This document shows positions 56,799 to 64,000 of a DNA stretch of 64,000 nt, piece by piece (the stretch's first letter is position 1; every line of letters begins with the position of its first letter). The translations under genes were made by a program, and so were the position numbers. A model generated the notes under the pieces. That model worked only from the letters and a program-made list of their open reading frames with translations, made no database searches and was not told the DNA's origin. The stretch comes from Prevotella sp. ne3005 (GTDB lineage Bacteria > Bacteroidota > Bacteroidia > Bacteroidales > Bacteroidaceae): positions 248,001-312,000 of the forward strand of contig NZ_FOCK01000004.1 in assembly GCF_900110085.1 (NCBI RefSeq), written 5' to 3'.

Positions 56799-57734
56799 TT
56801 AAAAGAACTTCACCTCTTCGCCAATCACTTCGCTTAACAGCAGGTTTGCCAAGCGTGATGTTCCCATGCGGAACCACTGGTTGGTGAGCCATTTCTCGCC
56901 CAGAACCTCCTTGACGATGGTGTAATAGATAAGTGCATCCATCACAGAATTAAGGCCTCCAGCGGGCTTGAAACCAATCTGAATACCTGTCTGCTCGTAA
57001 TATTCCTTGATGGCCTGACACATCACGTATGCTGCCTCTGGCGTTGCTGCTGGCTGCTCCTTACCTGTTGAGGTCTTGATATAGTCGGCACCTGAATACA
57101 TGGCTAGAATAGAGGCTGTCTTGATGTTTGAAGCCGTCTTCAGACAACCTGTTTCCAGAATCACCTTCATCTTCTTGTCGCCACAAGCCTCCTTCATCTG
57201 CTGGATTTCATCGCATACTGTCTCGTAGTCGCCAGAGAGGAATGCACCTACGCTCAGCACCATATCGATCTCTGTGGCGCCATCTTTTACTGCCAGTGAG
57301 GTCTCGATGGTCTTCACCTCTATTAAGGCCTGAGACGAAGGGAATGAGCCTGAAACACATGCAATCTCTACGCCATCTACCTCCAAGGTCTCAGCAACAA
57401 TCTTGGCAAAGCGCGGATAGACGCAGATAGTGGCTACATGGGGTAGGTTAGGATAGGCCTCGTCGAACTGGTTTACACGTTCTGTAAAGGCCAGTACACT
57501 TTCATCGGAATCCGTAGTTTTCAGCGTAGTCAGTTCCACGCTACCCATCAGGAATTGCTTTACTTCTGGGGTATCGTTCTCATGCACTTTCTCTGCAATG
57601 ATCTTCTTCACAGCCTCCTTCACTTCCTCGTCGGAAATTTCGAGGTTGTACTTACTCAGAGCCTCTTCAATACGGCTCTTCTCTGGCATCTCCACGTGGT
57701 GGTGATGCTCGTGGTCATGATGATGTTCTGCCAT
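56799..57734 (-). CDS. deoC: Deoxyribose-phosphate aldolase with His-rich N-terminus
   Basis: A 311-residue class I aldolase splitting 2-deoxyribose 5-phosphate into glyceraldehyde 3-phosphate and acetaldehyde. The Schiff-base Lys lies in DYIKTSTGK and the partner Lys in IGFKPAGGL; DMVLSVGAF matches the conserved Asp region. E. coli DeoC is 259 residues; the extra N-terminus starts MAEHHHDHEHHHHVEMPEKS, with eight His in the first 13 residues, followed by a helical segment. Last gene of a dtd-58064-mazG-deoC unit (6 bp after mazG). Confidence 0.95.
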   Translation of the reverse strand: MAEHHHDHEHHHHVEMPEKSRIEEALSKYNLEISDEEVKEAVKKIIAEKVHENDTPEVKQFLMGSVELTTLKTTDSDESVLAFTERVNQFDEAYPNLPHVATICVYPRFAKIVAETLEVDGVEIACVSGSFPSSQALIEVKTIETSLAVKDGATEIDMVLSVGAFLSGDYETVCDEIQQMKEACGDKKMKVILETGCLKTASNIKTASILAMYSGADYIKTSTGKEQPAATPEAAYVMCQAIKEYYEQTGIQIGFKPAGGLNSVMDALIYYTIVKEVLGEKWLTNQWFRMGTSRLANLLLSEVIGEEVKFF

Positions 57735-57740
57735 AATCGT

Positions 57741-58067
57741 TTATGCTAATAGTTTCTTGTTATGTATATGTCGTAATGCGTCTCTTTGCGTCTTCTTTTC
57801 AATGGATTTCTCTAGTTCGGTGGTGAGGTCTACGCCCGTCTGATTGGCCAGACAGAGCAGCACCCAGAGCACATCTGCCATCTCTTCGCCCAGATTGTCT
57901 TTCTCGCCCTCCTTGAAGCTCTGATCGCCATATTTACGGGCTATCACACGAGCCAATTCGCCTACTTCTTCCGTTAAAACCGCCATATTTGTCAGTTCTG
58001 AGAAGTATCTCACACCGTATTCCTTAATCCAGCGGTCTACTGCTTCCTGTGCTTCTTTGATGGTCAT
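57741..58067 (-). CDS. MazG-like nucleotide pyrophosphohydrolase
   Basis: A 108-residue all-alpha NTP pyrophosphohydrolase that probably clears non-canonical nucleotides. The metal-binding signature is present: LTEEVGELARVIA (EExxE) and GEEMADVLWVLLCLAN (ExxD). Single-domain MazG-like protein, shorter than E. coli MazG. Its start overlaps the preceding membrane-protein gene by 4 bp, and deoC follows after 6 bp. Confidence 0.9.
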   Translation of the reverse strand: MTIKEAQEAVDRWIKEYGVRYFSELTNMAVLTEEVGELARVIARKYGDQSFKEGEKDNLGEEMADVLWVLLCLANQTGVDLTTELEKSIEKKTQRDALRHIHNKKLLA

Positions 58068-58309
58068 CTGAACAGCATTTTAATGATGAGAATGAATATA
58101 GCGACCAGCAGAATGATAATGTTCTGTTTATTTTCGCGAGCATAGGCCTCCCAGTGGAAGGCTTTATAAAGAAAGGTTATGAGCCAGCAGAGTAGTCCGA
58201 TGGCACAAGGCCACATGCCGAAAGCTGTTCCCCAAATCAGGCTGCATCCTATGCCTATAATAACCAGGATCAGACCAGATACTTCTATTTCTCTAAGATA
58301 CTTTTTCAT
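58064..58309 (-). CDS. Small hypothetical membrane protein
   Basis: An 81-residue protein with about three hydrophobic segments (GLILVIIGIGCSLIWG, MWPCAIGLLCWLITFLY, IIILLVAIFILIIKML). It overlaps the next gene (mazG-like) by 4 bp and starts 24 bp after dtd, so it is part of that operon. No family is recognised; the tight coupling in a nucleotide/tRNA quality-control operon is the only hint of function. Confidence 0.72.
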   Translation of the reverse strand: MKKYLREIEVSGLILVIIGIGCSLIWGTAFGMWPCAIGLLCWLITFLYKAFHWEAYARENKQNIIILLVAIFILIIKMLFR

Positions 58310-58333
58310 TCCTTTGTCAATTACTAGTCTTTT

Positions 58334-58786
58334 TTATTCCTTATTCTTGGTATCCATGCAGATGGTGACAGGTCCGTCGTTGAGGAGTTCTACCTTCATA
58401 TCTGCTCCAAATTCGCCCGTTCCAACGGTCTTTCTGATGGCCTCAGAGAGTTGTTTGCAGAAAGCCTCGTAGAGTGGGATAGAGTGCTCGTGGGAGCCAG
58501 CACGAAACCAACTGGGACGATTTCCCTTCTTGTAACTGGCGTAGAGCGTGAATTGACTGACTACCAGACAATTTCCGTCTACATCGAGGATGCTGCGATT
58601 CATGACACCGTTTTCATCGTCAAACACCCGCAGATTGGCAATCTTCTTCACCAACCACTCCACATCCTCCATTGAATCCTCATCGCAGATACCTAATAGA
58701 ATTAGGAATCCGAGACCTATTTCTGCCTTCTTCTGGCCTTCGATGGTAACGCTGGCGTGGGTGACACGCTGAATGACTGCTCTCAT
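58334..58786 (-). CDS. dtd: D-aminoacyl-tRNA deacylase
   Basis: A 150-residue enzyme that hydrolyses D-aminoacyl-tRNAs (and glycyl-tRNA(Ala)), recycling tRNA. The start at 58786 (MRAVIQRVTHASVTIEGQ) is set by the TATCTTTG box upstream. The two signature motifs are present: VSQFTLYA and the C-terminal NDGPVTICMD, a GPVTI variant of the cross-subunit Gly-Pro motif. First gene of the dtd-mazG-deoC unit. Confidence 0.96.
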   Translation of the reverse strand: MRAVIQRVTHASVTIEGQKKAEIGLGFLILLGICDEDSMEDVEWLVKKIANLRVFDDENGVMNRSILDVDGNCLVVSQFTLYASYKKGNRPSWFRAGSHEHSIPLYEAFCKQLSEAIRKTVGTGEFGADMKVELLNDGPVTICMDTKNKE

Positions 58787-58805
58787 AACGTTTCTGATTT
58801 TTCGG

Positions 58806-58813
58806 CAAAGATA
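58806..58813 (-). promoter_or_regulatory. -7 element for the dtd operon
   Basis: TATCTTTG on the minus strand 19 bp before the ATG at 58786. Confidence 0.7.
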
Positions 58814-58888
58814 CAAACTTATTTTTGTATCTCCAAATCTTTTTCGATTCTTCTTGTGGAATTATTAACCCTTCCTTTCATGCATTGT

Positions 58889-59051
58889 TCACAGTTCACA
58901 GTATCACAGTTTTTTTTCGAAGGGGTTGCCCTGCTTCATGGTATTATTTCTTATACATATTTATACATATATTTAATAATATTAACACTTATAAAAGCTT
59001 TTATTCCCCCTTTGCAAGAAATAACAAACTGTGATACTGTGAAACTGTGAT
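58889..59051. repeat. 163-bp inverted repeat with ACTGTGA-type arms
   Basis: Left arm 58889-58912 and right arm 59027-59051 are reverse complements over 24 bases with one extra A. The right arm reads AAACTGTGATACTGTGAAAC then TGTGA, a tandem of CTGTGA units. The loop of about 114 nt is very A/T-rich. Short frames within it look non-coding. It lies in the 505-bp gap between dtd and uvrC, which holds no gene. Confidence 0.8.
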
Positions 59052-59154
59052 TATTGTCGTTTCCTGTGCATGGCGATGTAAACTATTTTCTTTTTACTTC
59101 CTTACATAGGTTCTTTATAATTAACTCTCCCAGAAGAGCATTTAGCGTACCTTG

Positions 59155-59234
59155 ATTTTACTCTAAGTAAAGTGGGAGTTTACTCGGAGGAAAGTGTCAT
59201 TTTACCCGTCATAAACTCTAGGTTTCCTGACGAC
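59155..59234. repeat. 22-bp-period dyad array E (3-4 units)
   Basis: Units at 59155, 59177, 59199 and a partial one at 59221, with cores TTTTACT-CTA-AGTAAAG, TTTACT-CGG-AGGAAA, TTTTACC-CGT-CATAAA and TTTCCT-GAC. It lies 57 bp beyond the uvrC stop. Phase and centre position equal those of arrays A-D. Confidence 0.75.
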
Positions 59235-59291
59235 AATTCTTAGTTCTATTGCGGCTCACTCGTTGCCGTGTTTCAATGTAAATATTCTTTA

Positions 59292-61121
59292 TTATTCTTC
59301 TTGATGGAAGTACTCGAATATGATTTTTGCTTTTGCCTTACCAATGAGTCCGGAAAGGGTCTCTAAATCAGCTTCTCGGATGCGTTTTACCGATTTTAAT
59401 GCCTGCAATAGCGCATCTTTGGTCTTTTTTCCTATGCCTTTGATGTCATCCAGCTCAGAGTGCAGGGCATGCTTAGAACGCTTTTCTCGATGGAATGTGA
59501 TGGCAAATCGATGCACTTCATCCTGTATTTGAGTGAGCACATGGAAGAGCTCAGACTCTACCTTCAGGGCAACCTTCATAGGCGGGAAACCATATAGTAG
59601 CTCATTGGTGCGATGACGATCGTCTTTGGCGAGTCCGGCAATGGGAATATCGAGATTTAGTTCGTCTTGAATCACCTCACGAATCACCTCCATCTGACCT
59701 TTTCCACCATCCGCAATAATGAGGTCGGGTAGGGGTTGTTCTTCGTCAACCAATCGGTTGTATCTTCTCGATACCACTTCCTTCATCGAGGCATAGTCGT
59801 CAGGGCCCTTTACCGTCTTGATATTGAAGCGTTTATAGTCCTTTTTGCTGGGCTTCATTTTCTTGAATACCACGCATGAAGCAACAGCATCCGAACCAGA
59901 GATATTTGAGTTGTCGAAGCACTCGATATGGTAGGGTAGTTTGGGTAGGTGAAGCTTGTCTTGAAGCTCCTTCATAAGGCGTGTTTGCTTCTGCTCCGGA
60001 TTAAGTTTTTCTGCTTGTTTCAGGCGGTCCAGCTTGTATTGTTTGCCATTCATAATCGAGAGATCGAGTAGGGTCTTTTTGTCTCCTCTCTGAGGGATGG
60101 TAAAGGTAACATTTTCGAGCTCTACATCTACCTCTTGGGGCACGATAATCTCCTTAGCATCGCTCTTGAATCGCTGCCGTAATTCAATGATTCCGAGCTG
60201 CAATAGTTCATCGTCTGTCTCTTCTAGTTTCTTCTTGTATTCGATGGTAAAACTCTGGTTGATAGAGCCATTTGAGACGTGGATAAAGTTGATGAATGCC
60301 ATCTTCTCATCACTCGTAATAGAGAATACATCGACGTTGTTGATGGTGTGGCTCACCACCTGACTCCTACTAGCGAATTGGTCCAGTGCGATATACTTCT
60401 TTTTCACTTCTTCTGCCTCTTCAAAACGCAGTTCTTCTGAGAGTCTTAGCATCTCTTCTTTCAGGTCGTTGAGCACCTGGCGCGTGTTTCCTTTTAGGAT
60501 CTCTCGTGCCTGAAGGATGTTTTTCTGATAGTCGTTATACGATTGTTTCCCTACGCATGGACCCATACATTTTTTAATATGGTAGTCCAGACACACTTGG
60601 TATTTCCCCGCCTCAATGCCCTCTTTGGTGATGGGTTGACGACAGGTACGAGGATGGTAGAGTTCCTTGATGATGCCCAGGATGTTGTTCATGCTCGTAA
60701 CATGAGAGTAGGGGCCATAAAAAGTGCCTATTTTCTTGTTGATATTCCTGGTTTTGAAGATGCGTGGGAAGAATTCCTTGGTAATGCAGATGCTAGGGTA
60801 GGTTTTACCGTCTTTGAGCAACACGTTATAGCGGGGATTATGCTTCTTGATTAGTGCGTTTTCCAAGAGTAGGGCATCCTCTTCTGTATTTACTACCGTA
60901 TAGCTAATATCGAAGATTTTACTGACGAGCACTTTGGTCTTGAAACGGTCTATTTCTGCGTAGAAGTAAGATGAAACCCTAGACTTGAGATTTTTGGCCT
61001 TACCCACGTATATGATGGTGTGCTCATGGTCGTAGAACTGGTAGCTGCCTGGTTTATCTGGCAACCTGCTAACGATTCCTTTCAGGTAGGCTAAACGCTT
61101 TTCGTTTTCTTCCTTTGTCAT
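59292..61121 (-). CDS. uvrC: Excinuclease ABC subunit C
   Basis: A 609-residue nuclease that makes both incisions in nucleotide-excision repair. The GIY-YIG domain (PGSYQFYDHEHTIIYVGKAKNLKSR split over its two strands) does the 3' cut. A UVR motif (LRFEEAEEVKKKY) contacts UvrB. The RNase H-like 5' nuclease has CFDNSNISGSDAVAS and LIIADGGKGQ, and the C-terminal (HhH)2 region contains DDIKGIGKKTKDALLQ. Full length. Probably expressed with mnmG and apt, although a hairpin after apt may limit this. Confidence 0.97.
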   Translation of the reverse strand: MTKEENEKRLAYLKGIVSRLPDKPGSYQFYDHEHTIIYVGKAKNLKSRVSSYFYAEIDRFKTKVLVSKIFDISYTVVNTEEDALLLENALIKKHNPRYNVLLKDGKTYPSICITKEFFPRIFKTRNINKKIGTFYGPYSHVTSMNNILGIIKELYHPRTCRQPITKEGIEAGKYQVCLDYHIKKCMGPCVGKQSYNDYQKNILQAREILKGNTRQVLNDLKEEMLRLSEELRFEEAEEVKKKYIALDQFASRSQVVSHTINNVDVFSITSDEKMAFINFIHVSNGSINQSFTIEYKKKLEETDDELLQLGIIELRQRFKSDAKEIIVPQEVDVELENVTFTIPQRGDKKTLLDLSIMNGKQYKLDRLKQAEKLNPEQKQTRLMKELQDKLHLPKLPYHIECFDNSNISGSDAVASCVVFKKMKPSKKDYKRFNIKTVKGPDDYASMKEVVSRRYNRLVDEEQPLPDLIIADGGKGQMEVIREVIQDELNLDIPIAGLAKDDRHRTNELLYGFPPMKVALKVESELFHVLTQIQDEVHRFAITFHREKRSKHALHSELDDIKGIGKKTKDALLQALKSVKRIREADLETLSGLIGKAKAKIIFEYFHQEE

Positions 61122-61140
61122 GCTGCTGTTGATGATGCAA

Positions 61141-61180
61141 ACCTTGCGGACCCCCTGTAATTAAAGGTGTTCCGCAAGGT
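61141..61180 (-). terminator. Hairpin after apt
   Basis: ACCTTGCGGA / TCCGCAAGGT perfect 10-bp stem with a 20-nt loop between the apt stop and the uvrC start. No long T-run, so it may be a processing site or weak terminator. Confidence 0.55.
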
Positions 61181-61182
61181 CG

Positions 61183-61198
61183 TGTTTCACGTGGAACG
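61183..61198. other. parS-like site 1
   Basis: TGTTTCACGTGGAACG matches the bacterial parS consensus TGTTTCACGTGAAACA at 14 of 16 positions. It lies between apt and uvrC. The same 16-mer recurs at 61764. Confidence 0.75.
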
Positions 61199-61202
61199 TT
61201 TC

Positions 61203-61730
61203 TCAGATAGTTAATAACGTAGTAAGATCTATACCCTCAAATTCGTCACGACCATGTAATCCTTCGTCTTTGATTTCCACGATGAAGTTCATATAGACCT
61301 TCTTGGGGTGGAAGTGCTGAACCAGGTTATATGCAGCCTTGGCCGTACCTCCTGTTGCCAACAGGTCGTCATGAATCAGAACAACGTCGTTTTCGTCGAT
61401 GGCATCGATGTGCATCTCAATGGTGTCGACACCATACTCTTTGGAGAAAGATTCTTTGATTACTGTATAGGGCAGCTTTCCGGGCTTACGTGCCATCACG
61501 ATTCCACACCCTAGTCGTCCTGCCAAAGCAGATGCCATAATGAAGCCCCGACTCTCGATTCCAACGATTTTGGTGATGCCCTTGTCTTTGTAGATAGCCT
61601 CCAGTTCATTCAGCATAATCTGTACACACTCGGCATTCTTATAGAGCGTGGTCACGTCTCTGAAGTTAATGCCCTTTTTGGGGAAATCTGGTATGGCACG
61701 CAGATTGTCCAATAATACTTTGTTGTTCAT
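61203..61730 (-). CDS. apt: Adenine phosphoribosyltransferase
   Basis: A 175-residue purine-salvage enzyme converting adenine and PRPP to AMP. Typical segments are IPDFPKKGINFRDVTTLYKN at the N-terminus, GIESRGFIMASALAGRLG, and the PRPP-binding loop VVLIHDDLLATGGTAKAA. It lies 49 bp after mnmG with a parS-like site in the gap and a second one after its stop. Confidence 0.96.
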   Translation of the reverse strand: MNNKVLLDNLRAIPDFPKKGINFRDVTTLYKNAECVQIMLNELEAIYKDKGITKIVGIESRGFIMASALAGRLGCGIVMARKPGKLPYTVIKESFSKEYGVDTIEMHIDAIDENDVVLIHDDLLATGGTAKAAYNLVQHFHPKKVYMNFIVEIKDEGLHGRDEFEGIDLTTLLTI

Positions 61731-61763
61731 AATCAGTGAGTTATAAAGTTATTAATGATCATT

Positions 61764-61779
61764 TGTTTCACGTGGAACG
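61764..61779. other. parS-like site 2
   Basis: Second exact copy of TGTTTCACGTGGAACG, 581 bp from the first and in the same orientation, between the mnmG stop and the apt start. Confidence 0.75.
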
Positions 61780-63666
61780 TTACCGCCCCATCAGTACCAA
61801 GAGCACATTGATGTCGCTGGGAGAGACGCCAGGAATGCGGCTGGCCTGTGCCAGCGTCTCGGGCTGGATCTTCATCAGCTTCTGGCGGCATTCAGTAGAG
61901 AGACCTTGCAGCTCTTCGTAGTTGAAGTGCCCACGAATCTTAATGTTCTCCAAGCGGTGCATTTTCTCTGCCACAATCTTCTCTCGCTCGATGTATCCTT
62001 TATATTTCATCCTGATCTCCGCAGCCTCTGCAATCTCCTCTCTTCGATTAGATGGGCGATTCAGAACCTCTTTTAATGGAGCGATGATTTCTGATAGGTT
62101 CGTCAGATTGAGCTGAGGACGGTTCACTAAGTCTACGAGCTTGCAGCCAAATTGGAGTGGGGTAGTGCCAAGCGATTCGAGTGCATCATTTATTAATCTC
62201 GGTTTTATCGCAAAGTTCTGACAGAATGTTTCGATTTCTTCGATGGCCTCCTTTTTCTCCATCCACCAATCGAAACGGTCCCTTTTCGCTAATCCGAGCT
62301 TGTAGGCTTTCTCCGTTAATCGCGCATCGGCATCATCCTGTCTCAACAAGATGCGATATTCTGCTCTGGAGGTAAACATACGATAAGGTTCATCTACGCC
62401 TTTTGTCACCAAATCATCGATGAGAACGCCGATATAAGCCTCGTCGCGATGAAGAATCAGCGGACTGAACTGACTCTCGCTCTCTGCACCAGCTTTCAGG
62501 GCAGCGTTGATGCCTGCCAATGTCCCCTGGCCTCCTGCTTCCTCGTAACCTGTAGTTCCGTTTACCTGACCAGCCATAAACAGATTGCCGATAATCTTCG
62601 ATTCCAACGAATGATAAAGTTGCGTTGGGTCGAAGAAATCGTACTCAATGGCATAGCCTGGACGATAGACTCTGACATTTCTGAAGGCAGGCATCTTCTT
62701 CAGTGCTTCTATTTGCACATCCATCGGAAGGGATGATGAGAAGCCATTGAGGTACATCTCGTTGGTGTCTTCTCCTTCTGGCTCCAAGAAAAGGGGATGC
62801 TTATCTCGTTCAGGGAAGGTCATGAGTTTCGTTTCAATCGAAGGACAGTAACGAGGACCTATTGATTGGATCTGACCATTATATAAAGGTGAATCGTCCA
62901 ATCCGCTTCTGAGGATCCGATGCACTTCCTCATTCGTGTTTACCGTCCAGCAAGGCAACTGCTTCAGGGCACCTCCCTTGTTCATATAACTGAACTGATA
63001 GGGGCGGTTCTCACCAGGCTGAATCTCCATTTCATCGAAATCCACTGAGCGCTTGTCAATGCGGACAGGAGTGCCCGTCTTCATGCGAGCTGATACGACA
63101 CCATGTTGGGTGATGCTCTCCGTAAAATGGGGAACGGCAGGTTCTGCAATGCGACCACCAGCCACCATCTTTCGTCCTATATGCATCAGCCCGTTGAGGA
63201 AGGTACCTGCTGTCACAACGACACACTTGGCATAAATCTCTGCGCCCCAGATGGTGCGTACACCAATGGCTTTCTTGTCTTCCACAATCAGTTCATCAGC
63301 CTGATCCTGCCACACTTCCAGATTCTTCGTTTCATCGAGTCTTTTTCTCCACTCCCAGATAAACTTGCCTCTGTCGCATTGGGCACGAGGGCTCCAAACG
63401 GCAGGCCCTTTGCCAACGTTCAGCATACGGAACTGGATGGAGGTGGCATCAGTCACCAAACCCATCTGTCCACCAAGGGCATCGATCTCTCGTACAATCT
63501 GCCCCTTGGCGATGCCTCCGATGGCAGGGTTGCACGACATCTGGGCAATCTTATTCATGTCCATCGTCACCAGACATGTCTTGGCACCCATATTGGCACT
63601 GGCACAAGCTGCCTCACAGCCTGCATGACCTCCTCCAATGACGATTACATCATATCTTAAAACCAT
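61780..63666 (-). CDS. mnmG: tRNA uridine-5-carboxymethylaminomethyl modification enzyme MnmG
   Basis: A 628-residue FAD protein that, with MnmE, installs the (carboxymethyl)aminomethyl group on wobble U34. The start is the ATG at 63666 (MVLRYDVIVIGGGHAGCEAA), which carries the dinucleotide-binding GGGHAG motif; the upstream in-frame TTG is not needed. Other conserved segments are CNPAIGGIAKGQIVREIDALGG, GTFLNGLMHIG, AGQVNGTTGYEEAGGQG and the C-terminal ALESL..GYIERE region. mnmE is not in the window. In many bacteria mnmG (gidA) lies near the origin. Confidence 0.97.
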   Translation of the reverse strand: MVLRYDVIVIGGGHAGCEAACASANMGAKTCLVTMDMNKIAQMSCNPAIGGIAKGQIVREIDALGGQMGLVTDATSIQFRMLNVGKGPAVWSPRAQCDRGKFIWEWRKRLDETKNLEVWQDQADELIVEDKKAIGVRTIWGAEIYAKCVVVTAGTFLNGLMHIGRKMVAGGRIAEPAVPHFTESITQHGVVSARMKTGTPVRIDKRSVDFDEMEIQPGENRPYQFSYMNKGGALKQLPCWTVNTNEEVHRILRSGLDDSPLYNGQIQSIGPRYCPSIETKLMTFPERDKHPLFLEPEGEDTNEMYLNGFSSSLPMDVQIEALKKMPAFRNVRVYRPGYAIEYDFFDPTQLYHSLESKIIGNLFMAGQVNGTTGYEEAGGQGTLAGINAALKAGAESESQFSPLILHRDEAYIGVLIDDLVTKGVDEPYRMFTSRAEYRILLRQDDADARLTEKAYKLGLAKRDRFDWWMEKKEAIEEIETFCQNFAIKPRLINDALESLGTTPLQFGCKLVDLVNRPQLNLTNLSEIIAPLKEVLNRPSNRREEIAEAAEIRMKYKGYIEREKIVAEKMHRLENIKIRGHFNYEELQGLSTECRQKLMKIQPETLAQASRIPGVSPSDINVLLVLMGR

Positions 63667-63709
63667 AGTCAAACGCTACACCTTTCAATCAATAATCGAA
63701 TTGTTGGCG

Positions 63710-63717
63710 CAAAGATA
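63710..63717 (-). promoter_or_regulatory. -7 element for mnmG
   Basis: TATCTTTG on the minus strand 43 bp before the mnmG ATG. Confidence 0.7.
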
Positions 63718-63760
63718 CTCAAATTTTGATAATTTCCCGTGGAAAGTCCAACTTTTTTTG

Positions 63761-63768
63761 TAACTTTG
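63761..63768 (+). promoter_or_regulatory. -7 element for the DUF4298 gene
   Basis: TAACTTTG 37 bp before the ATG at 63806; divergent from the mnmG promoter. Confidence 0.7.
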
Positions 63769-63805
63769 CAACCAAATAAGCAAAAAACTCGGAATTATTA
63801 GTATA

Positions 63806-64000
63806 ATGGAACAAGCAGAACGTATCAGGCAGATGGAACAAAGGCTTGAAAAGGCTTCGGCAGCGACTATGGAACTGTCAGCAGCCCTCGACAAGTATCT
63901 GGATGTCCAAGAGGCGATAAAAATGCTCAGTGATTACTATGGTAGTGAGGACTGGAAAAAGGACTTTGCTGACGACGAGGCAGGTCTCTTGCCATCAGAT
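63806..64000 (+). CDS. DUF4298 family protein, N-terminal part (cut by window edge)
   Basis: The first 65 residues are visible: MEQAERIRQMEQRLEKASAA, a helical start, then LDKYLDVQEAIKMLSDYYGS and EDWKKDFADDEAGLLPSD. The DYYGSxxWxxDFxxDExGxLP pattern matches the small Bacteroidota/Firmicutes family DUF4298, usually about 90 residues. Function unknown, cytoplasmic. The gene runs off the right edge. Confidence 0.85.
   Translation, partial: MEQAERIRQMEQRLEKASAATMELSAALDKYLDVQEAIKMLSDYYGSEDWKKDFADDEAGLLPSD

Noticed and set aside
58757-59050. Plus-strand frame of 97 residues across the inverted repeat
   Set aside because: It runs through the repeat arms and A/T-rich loop and starts opposite the dtd coding region; composition looks non-coding.

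Overview
The window is chromosomal DNA of a Bacteroidota bacterium, most likely a gut or rumen member of the Prevotellaceae (Prevotella/Segatella/Xylanibacter type). I infer this from about 30 promoters with the Bacteroidota -7 element TAnnTTTG, start codons without clear Shine-Dalgarno sites, lipoproteins with an SC-SDDD type N-terminus, a PorZ-like type IX secretion protein, the families DUF4254 and DUF4298, and a dense set of plant-polysaccharide enzymes. No phage, plasmid or insertion-sequence genes and no tRNA or rRNA genes were seen.

Layout. 1-382: 5' end of metG. 657-3453: two secreted alpha/beta hydrolases and an MGMT-family protein. 3609-27341: a glycan-degradation region with GH127/GH146 beta-L-arabinofuranosidase, two GH51 arabinofuranosidases (one with an N-terminal propeller-like domain), a lipoprotein hydrolase, a sialate-O-acetylesterase-like SGNH esterase, two GPH sugar:cation symporters, cytoplasmic GH43, GH9, GH97 and GH3, interrupted by an orphan FecCD permease. 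There is no SusC/SusD pair and no sensor/regulator gene, so this is not a classical polysaccharide-utilisation locus. The enzymes fit stepwise removal of arabinose, acetyl groups and glucose or galactose from arabinoxylan, arabinan or xyloglucan, with symporters bringing small sugars to the cytoplasmic GH43.

27601-41993: housekeeping operons (acpP-fabF-rnc; DUF4254-GT9-rubredoxin; nadA; leuS-[yitT::rdgB]-porZ; an FNT transporter). 42162-43301: an AAA ATPase bracketed by an exact 24-bp direct repeat, which suggests a gained gene. 44818-63666: DNA maintenance and repair (UDG family, mutS, polA, uvrC), LD-carboxypeptidase, lgt, ychF, pgeF, polyprenyl synthase, the dtd-mazG-deoC operon, apt and mnmG. 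63806-end: start of a DUF4298 gene.

The most unusual signal is a family of intergenic arrays with an exact 22-bp period at five places (10539-10648, 27395-27480, 44543-44630, 49171-49258, 59155-59234). Each unit carries a short dyad with a 3-nt centre at the same phase (unit positions 9-11). Arm sequences differ between units, yet many keep pairing. All arrays lie 3' of genes, and three share their gap with a larger inverted repeat whose arms are built from short tandem repeats. Two identical parS-like sites flank apt (61183, 61764), and a cluster of DnaA-box-like sequences lies upstream of nadA (33599-33784), so the window may be origin-proximal. An in-frame fusion of a YitT-type membrane protein with RdgB is another notable feature.
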